Source: an uncultured Allobosea sp. (GTDB taxonomy: Bacteria > Pseudomonadota > Alphaproteobacteria > Rhizobiales > Beijerinckiaceae). From it: a stretch of DNA of 43,945 nt. How positions within the stretch are numbered: the first letter of the stretch is position 1; each line of letters starts with the position of its first letter. The notes beneath the pieces were generated by a model that did not search any database, was not told where the DNA came from, and saw nothing but the letters and a program-made list of their open reading frames with translations. Shown here piece by piece: positions 8,778-17,150 of this stretch. A program made the translations under genes and the position numbers. The stretch lies in NCBI RefSeq assembly GCF_945957345.1, contig NZ_CAMFKW010000045.1, positions 1-43,945 on the forward strand. The letters are read 5' to 3'.

Positions 8778-8806
8778 CTGACATCCGATTGTCATCCGTC
8801 TGTCAT
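8778..8806 (+). promoter_or_regulatory. Triple Pho-box-like element upstream of marR-type gene
   Basis: Three 7-bp half sites, CTGACAT (8778), TTGTCAT (8789) and CTGTCAT (8800), are spaced exactly 11 bp apart. The last two form an 18-bp Pho box with 13 of 14 half-site positions matching the E. coli PhoB consensus (CTGTCAT-N4-CTGTCAT). A weak -10 candidate, AATACG, starts 11 bp after the last half site, the usual spacing at PhoB-activated promoters. Orientation points at the MarR gene starting at 8879. Confidence 0.65.
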
Positions 8807-8878
8807 GTTCGCGCGCGAATACGCAGCCGGCGAAGCGTCTGCTTACCCGTCCAAGGATCGGCCCGAAGGATCGACCCC

Positions 8879-9361
8879 ATGACCAAGGCAATCGAGAAGA
8901 GTGTCGGCCGTGCCCTGCTCGTCACCGCGCGGCTGCACCGCTCGCGGATGGGCGAGAGGCTGAACGGCCTTGGTTTGTTTCCGGGGCAGGAGCAGGCGTT
9001 GAAGGCGCTGCAGCCGGCCCCGATGACAATGGGCGAGCTGGCGGCGCTGCTGCGCGTCAAGCCGCCCACCGTGTCGAAGACGATCGGGCGGCTTTCGCTG
9101 CAGGGCCTCGTGACCCGCGAAGGCGGCAATCGCGACGGCCGCCTCGTGCAGGTCGCGCTGACGGAAGCCGGCCAGAGCACGGCGGCCGAGCTCGACGCTG
9201 TCTGGAACGAGGTCGAGGAAGAGCTCCTCGACAAGCTTGACGGCAAGGAGCGCAAGCAGCTGCGCAAGCTCCTGCGCAAGGCGGCGAAAGGCCTGTCCAA
9301 GGCCGGTGCCGATCATGACGATCCCGATGGCGATCTCGACGAGGCCGATAGCGACGCCTGA
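8879..9361 (+). CDS. MarR family transcriptional regulator
   Basis: 160-residue winged-helix regulator. The MarR core is clear: LGLFPGQEQALKAL (helix 2), MTMGELAALLRVKPPTVSKTIGRLSLQGLVTRE (recognition helix region, about residues 50-82) and the wing GNRDGRLVQVALTEAG with the conserved DxR (NRDGR). A long C-terminal dimer helix is followed by an acidic tail rich in Asp (HDDPDGDLDEADSDA). MarR proteins bind palindromic operators as dimers and usually respond to small ligands. The ATG at 8879 follows GAAGGA; longer frames lack a signal. The Pho-box-like array just upstream suggests phosphate control. The next gene, an EamA exporter, is on the same strand 94 bp away and could be a target. Confidence 0.9.
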   Translation: MTKAIEKSVGRALLVTARLHRSRMGERLNGLGLFPGQEQALKALQPAPMTMGELAALLRVKPPTVSKTIGRLSLQGLVTREGGNRDGRLVQVALTEAGQSTAAELDAVWNEVEEELLDKLDGKERKQLRKLLRKAAKGLSKAGADHDDPDGDLDEADSDA

Positions 9362-9455
9362 TTTCTGCATGGAGCGCATGCTTCAGCGTGCTGGCGACGC
9401 TACCTAAATCGGTTCAATCTGCCCTCGTCATTCCTCCAGAGCATGGCGAGACTCC

Positions 9456-10379
9456 GTGTCCTCCCCCTCAGTCGCGCCTTCCGAGACGGGCCGTGCACGT
9501 ATGGCCGCGATCGGCCTGATGTGTGCGGCCGTCCTGCTGTTCTCGATGCTGGACACCAGCGCGAAATGGCTGGGCCAGTCGATGAACCCGTTGCAGGTGG
9601 TGTTCGCGCGCTATGCCGGCAGCATGATCCTGGTCCTGGCGGTCATCAATCCATGGACGCATCCGGGCGTGTTGCGGACCAGGCGCCCCTGGCTGCAATG
9701 GGGCCGTTCGCTGTTGCTGCTCGGCTCGACCGCGCTGAACTTCATCGCGCTGCGCTATCTTCAGCTCGCCGAGACGGTCTCGATCATGTTCGCGACGCCC
9801 TTGCTGGTGGCGCTCGCCTCCGGGCCGCTGCTCGGGGAATGGCCGGGGCCGCGTCGGCTCGCGGCGATCGGCGTCGGCTTCCTCGGCGTGCTGGTGGTGA
9901 CGCGGCCGGGGATCGGCGGCATGCATCCTGCGGCACTGCTCAGCGTCGTGGGCTGCCTCTGCTACGCCTTCTACTCCCTGTCGACGCGCATGCTCTCCGG
10001 CCATGATTCCTCGGAGACGACGATGATCTATTCCGGTGCGGCCGGGACCCTTGCCACCATTCCGCTCCTGCCCTGGATCTGGGAGACGCCGCAGACGCTC
10101 TTGCCGTGGCTGCTGATGATCGCGGTCGGTGCACTCGGCGGCTTCGGCCACTGGCTCCTGATCCTGGCGCACCGGCTGGCGCCGGCCACGGTGCTGGCGC
10201 CCTTCATCTATTCGCAGATCGTCTGGATGCTGTTGCTCGGCTGGCTGGTCTTCGACCAGTTGCCGGATCGCTGGACCTTTATCGGCGCCGGCATCGTGAT
10301 CTCGTCCGGGCTCTACCTGCTCTATCGCGAGCGGGTGCGGCATGTGCCGCAGGAGGCGGCTTCGGCGCGGCTCGACTGA
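9456..10379 (+). CDS. DMT superfamily (EamA) transporter
   Basis: 307-residue inner-membrane protein with about ten hydrophobic helices arranged as two EamA repeats: the first from MAAIGLMCAAVLLFSMLDTSAKW, the second from PAALLSVVGCLCYAFYSLSTR. Motifs typical of the drug/metabolite transporter family include ALRYLQLAETVSIMFATPLLVAL in repeat one and RLAPATVLAPFIYSQIVWMLLLGWL in repeat two. Likely exports a small metabolite or amino acid, substrate unknown. The GTG at 9456 is used; an ATG 45 bases later (MAAIGLM) directly before the first helix is an alternative. It ends just before a cluster of palindromic repeats and is convergent with kup. Confidence 0.85.
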   Translation: MSSPSVAPSETGRARMAAIGLMCAAVLLFSMLDTSAKWLGQSMNPLQVVFARYAGSMILVLAVINPWTHPGVLRTRRPWLQWGRSLLLLGSTALNFIALRYLQLAETVSIMFATPLLVALASGPLLGEWPGPRRLAAIGVGFLGVLVVTRPGIGGMHPAALLSVVGCLCYAFYSLSTRMLSGHDSSETTMIYSGAAGTLATIPLLPWIWETPQTLLPWLLMIAVGALGGFGHWLLILAHRLAPATVLAPFIYSQIVWMLLLGWLVFDQLPDRWTFIGAGIVISSGLYLLYRERVRHVPQEAASARLD

Positions 10380-10397
10380 AACGACGCAAGGCGCGCT

Positions 10398-10420
10398 ATG
10401 CTCGGGCTTGACCCGAGCAT
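10398..10420. repeat. Single REP-like hairpin
   Basis: Perfect 9-bp inverted repeat ATGCTCGGG / CCCGAGCAT with a CTTGA loop. It closely matches the hairpin halves of the paired element at 28824-28914, so both belong to one short palindromic repeat family. It sits between the eamA stop and the larger repeat that starts at 10435. Confidence 0.7.
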
Positions 10421-10434
10421 TTCTGGAAGGAAAA

Positions 10435-10658
10435 GCGCGGGGAACCCTCTCCCATAGGGAGAGGGCAGGGTGAGGGGTAGACCGTTGGATACTGTAGCTG
10501 TGACCTGACCGCTGCTGCGGTGAGGTTTTGCGAACTGGTCCAGCGGCCTACACCTCACCCCTGCCCCTCTCACTGATCTCGGCTGTTGCCGAGATCAGCA
10601 TTCAAAGTGTCGAAGTCGGCAACAGCCGACTTCGATGCAGGAGAGGGGTTCCCCGCGC
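10435..10658. repeat. Large palindromic intergenic repeat, copy 1, with nested insertion
   Basis: The 316-base gap between eamA and kup holds no gene. Its main content is an inverted-repeat element whose ends are GCGCGGGGAACCCTCTCC and the near complement at 10640-10658. Inner arms are GAGGGCAGGGTGAGG and the complementary CCTCACCCCTGCCCCTC near 10552-10568. Copies 2 (29796) and 3 (36571) share the same arms. In copies 2 and 3 the right arm contains a short hairpin CCTTACAGG; here about 65 bp (10572-10637) replace its loop. Confidence 0.8.
10572..10637. repeat. REPIN-like pair of hairpins inserted in copy 1
   Basis: Two perfect 11-bp hairpins in inverted orientation: CTGATCTCGGC with loop TGTT (10573-10598), and TCGAAGTCGGC with loop AACA (10610-10635). 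The loops and inner stems are complementary to each other (CGGCTGTTGCCG versus CGGCAACAGCCG), so the whole insert is also one imperfect palindrome. The outer stem bases differ between the halves but stay paired within each hairpin, which is what REPIN-type elements look like. Confidence 0.7.
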
Positions 10659-10695
10659 CCTTTTGTGTAAGGTGTTCGAGGCTATCCGAACCGGA

Positions 10696-12660
10696 TCAGA
10701 CCGTGACCTGCGTGCCGACCTCGACGACGCGGCCGGTCGGGATCTGGAAGAAGTCCGTCGCGTCGGTCGCGCTCTTGGTCAGGCCGATGAAGAGATTGTC
10801 CTGCCAGATCGGCATGCCCGATTGCGGGGAAGCCTTGATCGAGCGGCGCGACAGGAAGAACGAGGTCGACATGATGTCGAACTTGAAGCCCTGCTTGCGC
10901 AGCATGGCCAGGCCCTTCGGCACGTTCGGGCTTTCCATGTAGCCGTAGACCATGTCGACCCGCCAGAAATCGTCGGTGATGCGGGCGAGGCGCACGCGCT
11001 CCTCCTCGACGACGCGGGGCGTGTCGGCCGAGCGCACGGTCAGGACGACGTTTCGCTCATGCAGCACCTTGTTGTGCTTGAGGTTGTGGAGCAGCGAGGC
11101 CGGTGCCGTCTCGGGGTCGCTGGTCAGGAAGACGGCCATGCCCTTCACGCGGGCGGGCGGGCTCTTCGAGAGCATGGTGACGAGTTCGAGCAGCGGCACG
11201 TCGGTCTTGCGGGTCTTGTCGAACAGGATCTTGGTGCCGCGCATCCAGGTCCACATCACCAGCGTCAGCGCCATGGCGAGGAGCACCGGCACGTAGCCGC
11301 CATGAAGCAGCTTCAGCATGTTGGCCGAGAAGAAGGAGACGTCGACCAGGAAGAAGGGGAGGATGAGCGCGCCGGTCGCCAGCGGGCTCCAGCCCCAGTG
11401 CCGGCGGATGACGATGGCGGCCAGCATCGACGAGACCACCATCGTGCCGAAGACCGAGATGCCATAGGCATGCGACAGGCTGGACGAGGTGCGGAACGAC
11501 CAGACCAGGATCAGCACGACGACGAGCAGCAGCAGATTGACGCGCGGCACGTAGATCTGGCCCGAGGTCTGCTCGGAGGTGTGGCGGATCTCCATGCGCG
11601 GCAGGAGGCCGAGCTGGATCGCCTGCCGGGTCAGCGAGAAGGCGCCGGTGATGACCGACTGGCTGGCGATGATGGTCGCGACCGTCGCCATGATGACGAA
11701 GGGCAGCAGCAGGCCCTGCGGCGCGAGCCGATAGAACGGATTGTCGATCGCGGTCGGGTCGGAGAGGATCAGCGCGCCCTGGCCGAGATAGTTCAGCCAC
11801 AGGGCCGGGAAGACGACATAGAGCCAGGCGCCACGGATCGGGCCCCGGCCGAAATGGCCCATATCGGCATAGAGCGCCTCGGCGCCGGTCACCGCCAGAC
11901 AGACCGAGCCGAGCACGGCCAGCGCAACGCCCGCATGATCGCGGAAGAAGAGCAGGGCGTAATAGGGGTTGATCGAGCGGAAGACCGTGAGATCGTCGGA
12001 GATGTGGTAGATGCCGAGCCCCGCGAGCGTCAGGAACCAGACCAGCATGATCGGCCCGAACAGGGTCGCGACGCGATGGGTGCCATGGCTCTGCATGACG
12101 AACAGGCCGATCAGGATCACCGAGGCGATCCAGAGGATGTAGTCGTCGAGCGCCGGCGTGATGAGCTTGACGCCCTCGATTGCGGAGAGGACCGAGATCG
12201 CCGGAGTGATGACCGTGTCGCCATAGAAAAGGCCGGCGCCGATCATGCCGAGCAGCAGCGCGACATGGCTGCGGGCGCGGCCGAGGCTGCGCTGGGCCAG
12301 CGCGACGAGGGTCAAGATGCCGCCTTCGCCGTTATTGTCGGCGCGCATCAGCAGCACGACATATTTCAGCGTGACGACCACGACGAGCGACCACAGGATC
12401 AGCGAGAGCACGCCGATGACGACCGTCGGGGGAACCGTGGCGTTTTCCGCGCCGCCGGTCGCAGCCAGAATCGTCTCGCGCAGCGCGTAGAGTGGGCTCG
12501 TGCCGATATCGCCATAGACGACGCCGAGCGCGCCCAGCGCCAGCGCGGCGAAGCCCTGCTTGCCGTGGCCGTGGGCGCCGCTCTGGCCATGGCCGGCGTC
12601 GAGGCCCAAACGTGAATCCTCCGGCCGAACGGTCGCAAGATTCGGGTTCTCATGCCCCAT
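10696..12660 (-). CDS. kup: Low-affinity potassium transporter Kup
   Basis: 654-residue K+ uptake permease of the KUP/HAK/KT family, a K+/H+ symporter of the inner membrane. The family signature is near the N-terminus, [20 protein letters not shown], followed by twelve hydrophobic helices, and [16 protein letters not shown] marks helix 4. The soluble C-terminal domain begins around residue 480 ([18 protein letters not shown], then [18 protein letters not shown]) and ends in [12 protein letters not shown]. Length is standard. The start codon is preceded by CGGAGAT. It lies 78 bp downstream of ispG on the same strand and is convergent with eamA across the repeat cluster. A large antisense frame covering it is a GC-rich shadow. 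Confidence 0.96.
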   Translation of the reverse strand: MGHENPNLATVRPEDSRLGLDAGHGQSGAHGHGKQGFAALALGALGVVYGDIGTSPLYALRETILAATGGAENATVPPTVVIGVLSLILWSLVVVVTLKYVVLLMRADNNGEGGILTLVALAQRSLGRARSHVALLLGMIGAGLFYGDTVITPAISVLSAIEGVKLITPALDDYILWIASVILIGLFVMQSHGTHRVATLFGPIMLVWFLTLAGLGIYHISDDLTVFRSINPYYALLFFRDHAGVALAVLGSVCLAVTGAEALYADMGHFGRGPIRGAWLYVVFPALWLNYLGQGALILSDPTAIDNPFYRLAPQGLLLPFVIMATVATIIASQSVITGAFSLTRQAIQLGLLPRMEIRHTSEQTSGQIYVPRVNLLLLVVVLILVWSFRTSSSLSHAYGISVFGTMVVSSMLAAIVIRRHWGWSPLATGALILPFFLVDVSFFSANMLKLLHGGYVPVLLAMALTLVMWTWMRGTKILFDKTRKTDVPLLELVTMLSKSPPARVKGMAVFLTSDPETAPASLLHNLKHNKVLHERNVVLTVRSADTPRVVEEERVRLARITDDFWRVDMVYGYMESPNVPKGLAMLRKQGFKFDIMSTSFFLSRRSIKASPQSGMPIWQDNLFIGLTKSATDATDFFQIPTGRVVEVGTQVTV

Positions 12661-12738
12661 CAGGGATCTCCGCGCATGCTGCGGTGCAGCGAAAGGCCGG
12701 GGCCTCTAGCACGTTGCGGGCGGCACGCAAAGGCAGGA

Positions 12739-14013
<1,275 letters not shown>

Positions 14014-14026
14014 GCGGGCTGCTCTA

Positions 14027-14575
14027 TCACGATCCGGCATTCCGGCAATGCTCGCAGCGGCCGACGATCTCGACCATCTGGTGCGACGGAGAGAATTGCC
14101 GGTTTTCCGCGATCGCCGCCACCGCTTTCTTCATGGCAGGCGAGGAATCCTCGTCGACCCCGCCGCAGGACTCGCAGATCAGGAAAGCGACGACCTCGTT
14201 CGCGCCATGGCCGTGCAGGCAGGCGATATAGGCATTCTTCGACGAGAGGCGGTGGACGAAGCCCTGCTCCACCAGGAAATCGAGCGCGCGGTAGATCGAG
14301 ATCGGCGCCAGCCGCCGGCCGCCGGCCGGTGAGATGCGGTCGGCGAGATCATAGGCGCCGACCGGACGGTGGTCCGCATGGAGCGCCTCCAGAGCCTGCC
14401 GCCGGATCGGGGTCAGGCGCAGGCCGCGCTCGCGGCAGATGCGCTCGGCGCGGGCGAGGGCTTCGGCCGCGTGGCGACGGTGATCCTCGGCATGGCGACA
14501 GGCGCCTTCGCCATGGGCATGCGACGCATGGTCATGTTCGCCGTGATGGTGCGCGTTCGGCTGCATTTTCGTCAT
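14027..14575 (-). CDS. Fur family regulator, Zur-like, with His-rich N-terminus
   Basis: 182-residue metal-responsive repressor of the Fur superfamily. After an N-terminal His-rich stretch ([16 protein letters not shown], then [10 protein letters not shown]) comes the winged helix [31 protein letters not shown] and [18 protein letters not shown]. The dimer/metal domain has [22 protein letters not shown] and a second CxxC in CEHC at the C-terminus, the structural zinc site. These features and the lack of Fur-type HHDH spacing favour a zinc regulator (Zur). The ATG at 14575 is chosen; the frame runs back to a TTG at 14602, which is a poor start. It probably leads an operon with ispG. The divergent gene is bdhA. 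Confidence 0.88.
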   Translation of the reverse strand: MTKMQPNAHHHGEHDHASHAHGEGACRHAEDHRRHAAEALARAERICRERGLRLTPIRRQALEALHADHRPVGAYDLADRISPAGGRRLAPISIYRALDFLVEQGFVHRLSSKNAYIACLHGHGANEVVAFLICESCGGVDEDSSPAMKKAVAAIAENRQFSPSHQMVEIVGRCEHCRNAGS

Positions 14576-14687
14576 GTTGCGTTGCGAAGACTCATCGGGC
14601 AACGTGCGACGATATCCCGTCGCTCCATTGCCCTGTTCCGCCTGAACCTAAGCATTTTCTCCCCGATTGTCAGGAGCCTTGACGCTC

Positions 14688-15473
14688 ATGTTCCTCAAAG
14701 ACCGTACTGCTGCGATCACCGGCTCGACCTCCGGCATCGGGCTCGCCTATGCCCGCGCGCTGGCCGCCGAGGGGGCCAACCTCGTCATCAACGGCATCAT
14801 GCCGCCGGCCGATGCCGAGAAATTGCGCACCGACCTCGAGGCCGAATTCGGCATCAAGGTGGTGTTCTCGCCGGCCGACATGACCAAGCCCGACGAGATC
14901 GCAGGCTTCATTGCCGAGGGCGAGAAGGCGTTCGGCGCGATCGACATCCTGATCAACAATGCCGGCATCCAGTTCGTCGCGCCGATCGACGAGTTCCCGA
15001 TCGAGAAATGGGACCAGATCATCGCGATCAACCTGTCCTCGGCCTTCCACACGATCCGCGCCGCCCTGCCGAAGATGAAGGAGAAGGGCTGGGGTCGCAT
15101 CATCAACACGGCCTCGGCGCATGCGCTGGTCGCCTCGCCCTTCAAGTCGGCCTATGTCGCGGCCAAGCACGGCATCGCGGGCCTTACCAAGACCGTGGCG
15201 CTGGAAGTCGCGACCAAGGGCATCACCGTCAACGCGATCGCGCCCGGCTATGTCTGGACGCCGCTGGTCGAGAAGCAGATCCCCGACACGATGAAGGTGC
15301 GCGGCCTGACCAAGGAACAGGTCATCAACGACGTGATGCTGGCCGGGCAGCCGACCAAGGAGTTCGTCACGGTCGAGCAGGTCGCGGCGCTCGCCGTGTT
15401 CCTCTGCACGGATTCGGCCAAGTCGATCACCGGGGCGACGCTGCCGATCGATGGCGGCTGGACCGCCGAGTGA
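14688..15473 (+). CDS. bdhA: D-3-hydroxybutyrate dehydrogenase
   Basis: 261-residue SDR that oxidises D-3-hydroxybutyrate to acetoacetate with NAD+, linking polyhydroxybutyrate turnover to central metabolism. Seen: MFLKDRTAAITGSTSGIGLAYARAL with the cofactor motif, NNAGIQFVAPIDEFPIEKWD (typical of this enzyme), the catalytic serine in NTASAHALVASPFKSAYVAAKHG with YxxxK, and the family-specific GYVWTPLVEKQIPD and LAGQPTKEFVTVEQVAALAVFL. Length is typical. The ATG at 14688 is 11 bases after AGGAG. The stop overlaps the GTG start of a patatin-like gene, so the two are translationally coupled. Confidence 0.93.
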   Translation: MFLKDRTAAITGSTSGIGLAYARALAAEGANLVINGIMPPADAEKLRTDLEAEFGIKVVFSPADMTKPDEIAGFIAEGEKAFGAIDILINNAGIQFVAPIDEFPIEKWDQIIAINLSSAFHTIRAALPKMKEKGWGRIINTASAHALVASPFKSAYVAAKHGIAGLTKTVALEVATKGITVNAIAPGYVWTPLVEKQIPDTMKVRGLTKEQVINDVMLAGQPTKEFVTVEQVAALAVFLCTDSAKSITGATLPIDGGWTAE

Positions 15474-16543
15474 GCGGTCGCCCCTCCCGCAAAGCCGAAC
15501 CGGTCAAGGGGCTCGTCGGCCCCAAGGCCGAGAAAACAGTCTCGCTGGCGCTACAGGGCGGAGGCGCGCATGGCGCCTTCACCTGGGGCGTGCTCGACGC
15601 CATCCTGGAGGACGGACGACTCGGCATCGAGGCGTTGACCGGTACCAGCGCGGGCGCGATGAACGCGGTCGTCCTCGCCGAGGGCTGGATCGATGGCGGG
15701 GCCGACGGCGCCCGCACCAAGCTCGAGGCATTCTGGCGGGCGATCAGCGTCGATGGCAAATATGGCGGCTCGGAACGCTCGCTGCTCGACACCATGCTCG
15801 GCGCCTGGGGCAATAATGACGGCACGCCGCCGGGTATGCTGTTCTTCGAGATGTTCGCGAAAGTGGCGAGCCCCTATGACGTCAACCCCCTGAACATCAA
15901 CCCGTTGCGCGGCGTCGTCGCCGACCTCATCGATTTCGACAAGGTCAGGGCCTGCGACGCGGTGAAGCTGTTCATCGCGGCGACCAATGTCCGCACCGGC
16001 AAGATCGCCGTGTTCGACGGCAAGGACCTGACCCCGGACCATGTGATGGCCTCGGCCTGTCTGCCGATGGTGTTCCAGGCGGTGGAGATCGACGGGGAGG
16101 CCTATTGGGACGGCGGTTATATGGGCAATCCCGCCCTGTTCCCGCTGTTCTACAAGGCGCATTGCGACGACATCCTGCTCGTCCAGATCAACCCGATCCA
16201 GCGGCGGGAATTGCCGACCAAGGCGCGCGAGATCCAGGACCGGCTGAACGAGATCACCTTCAACGCCTCGATGCTGCGTGAGCTCCGGGCGATCGACTTC
16301 GTCAATCGCCTGATCGACGAGGGCAAGCTGCCGCGCGACGAATACAAGCGCGTGCTGATGCATCGCATCGACGGCGGCCCGCCGTTGGCCGAGCTCACCT
16401 CGTCCTCGCGGATGAACGCGGAATGGTCGTTCCTGCTGAAACTGCGGGACATGGGCCGTACCGCCGGCCGGCGCTGGCTGAAGCGCAACTACGAAGCGAT
16501 CGGCAAGGCCGGCACGCTCGACCTCAGGGAAGCGATCGGCTGA
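15470..16543 (+). CDS. Patatin-like phospholipase/esterase
   Basis: 357-residue predicted cytosolic acyl hydrolase with the patatin catalytic dyad. The oxyanion loop GGGAHG is at residues 30-35, the nucleophile Ser60 lies in GTSAG, and the catalytic aspartate D214 lies in DGGYMGNP. No signal peptide is seen. The C-terminal part (RLNEITFNASMLRELRAIDFVNRLI) is typical of RssA-like bacterial patatins, some of which are coupled to hydroxybutyrate metabolism genes. It starts with GTG inside the bdhA stop codon. From that coupling, a role in releasing hydroxyacyl groups or in lipid turnover with PHB use is a guess; substrate not known. Confidence 0.88.
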   Translation: MSGRPSRKAEPVKGLVGPKAEKTVSLALQGGGAHGAFTWGVLDAILEDGRLGIEALTGTSAGAMNAVVLAEGWIDGGADGARTKLEAFWRAISVDGKYGGSERSLLDTMLGAWGNNDGTPPGMLFFEMFAKVASPYDVNPLNINPLRGVVADLIDFDKVRACDAVKLFIAATNVRTGKIAVFDGKDLTPDHVMASACLPMVFQAVEIDGEAYWDGGYMGNPALFPLFYKAHCDDILLVQINPIQRRELPTKAREIQDRLNEITFNASMLRELRAIDFVNRLIDEGKLPRDEYKRVLMHRIDGGPPLAELTSSSRMNAEWSFLLKLRDMGRTAGRRWLKRNYEAIGKAGTLDLREAIG

Positions 16544-16676
16544 GCGGCTGCCGATACTCGCAGCCCGCATCCTTCACGTTCCGGCGTCGCACTTGTTCCG
16601 GCAGCGCTCTTGCGCGGGCCTTGGGGCTGATGCCATTCAGCGGGTCCGAAGATTTTTCCAAGAAGACGGGGATTTC

Positions 16677-17093
16677 ATGAGCAAGCTGATCGTCACCGCC
16701 GGGCCGTTCAAGTTCGACGCCAAGTTCGAGCTGGAAGCCGCGCCGAAGACCTGCGCCGCCTTCAAGAAGCAGATGCCGTTCATCAGCAAGATGGTGCATG
16801 TGCGCTGGAGCGGCGAGGGCGTCTGGATGCCGCTAGGCGATCTCGATTTCGGCGTCGGCTACGAGAACAACACCGCCTATCCGGCTCCCGGCCACATCAT
16901 CCTGTATCCGGGCGGCGTCAGCGAGACCGAGATCCTGCTCGCCTATGGCGGCGTGCAGTTCGCCAGCAAGGCCGGCGTGCTCTCCGGCAACCACTTCATC
17001 ACCCTGACCTCGGGCCTTGAGAATCTCTACACGCTCGGCCGCAAGACGCTCTACGAAGGCGTGCAGGACGTCCGCTTCGACCTCGTCGACTGA
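16677..17093 (+). CDS. DUF3830 family protein
   Basis: 138-residue cytosolic protein of the DUF3830 family, which has a cyclophilin-like barrel by structure prediction in relatives. Characteristic parts are LEAAPKTCAAFKKQMPF, VRWSGEGVWMPLGDLDFGVGYENNTAYPAPGHIILYPGG, and EILLAYGGVQFASKAG. The function is not known; in other genomes these genes often sit beside amidohydrolases or ABC transporters for heterocycles and amino acids. Here it stands alone between the patatin gene and a terminator. The ATG at 16677 follows GACGGGGA. The same fold family includes enzymes acting on small ring compounds, but no catalytic claim can be made. Confidence 0.8.
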   Translation: MSKLIVTAGPFKFDAKFELEAAPKTCAAFKKQMPFISKMVHVRWSGEGVWMPLGDLDFGVGYENNTAYPAPGHIILYPGGVSETEILLAYGGVQFASKAGVLSGNHFITLTSGLENLYTLGRKTLYEGVQDVRFDLVD

Positions 17094-17115
17094 GCGCGGT
17101 CAGCGTTTGAATACG

Positions 17116-17150
17116 AAAGGGCGGGGCGTCTGGCGCTCCGCCCTTTTTTT
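17116..17150 (+). terminator. Intrinsic terminator after DUF3830 gene
   Basis: GC-rich hairpin AAAGGGCGGGGCG / CGCTCCGCCCTTT (one bulge or mismatch) with a TCTGG loop followed by seven T residues, 22 bases after the stop. It runs up to the end of the convergent antiporter gene. Confidence 0.85.

Noticed and set aside
10435..10658. CRISPR array or insertion sequence end
   Set aside because: Repeats are inverted, not direct with regular spacers, and no transposase or cas gene is near.
10528..12615. 695-residue plus-strand frame opposite kup
   Set aside because: Highly charged (Asp, Glu, Arg, Gln, His) with no domain; the minus strand is an obvious Kup. It also starts inside the repeat.
14369..15469. 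Upstream extension of the patatin frame
   Set aside because: It runs through bdhA in another frame with Arg/Asp-rich nonsense; the GTG at 15470 overlapping the bdhA stop is the sensible start.
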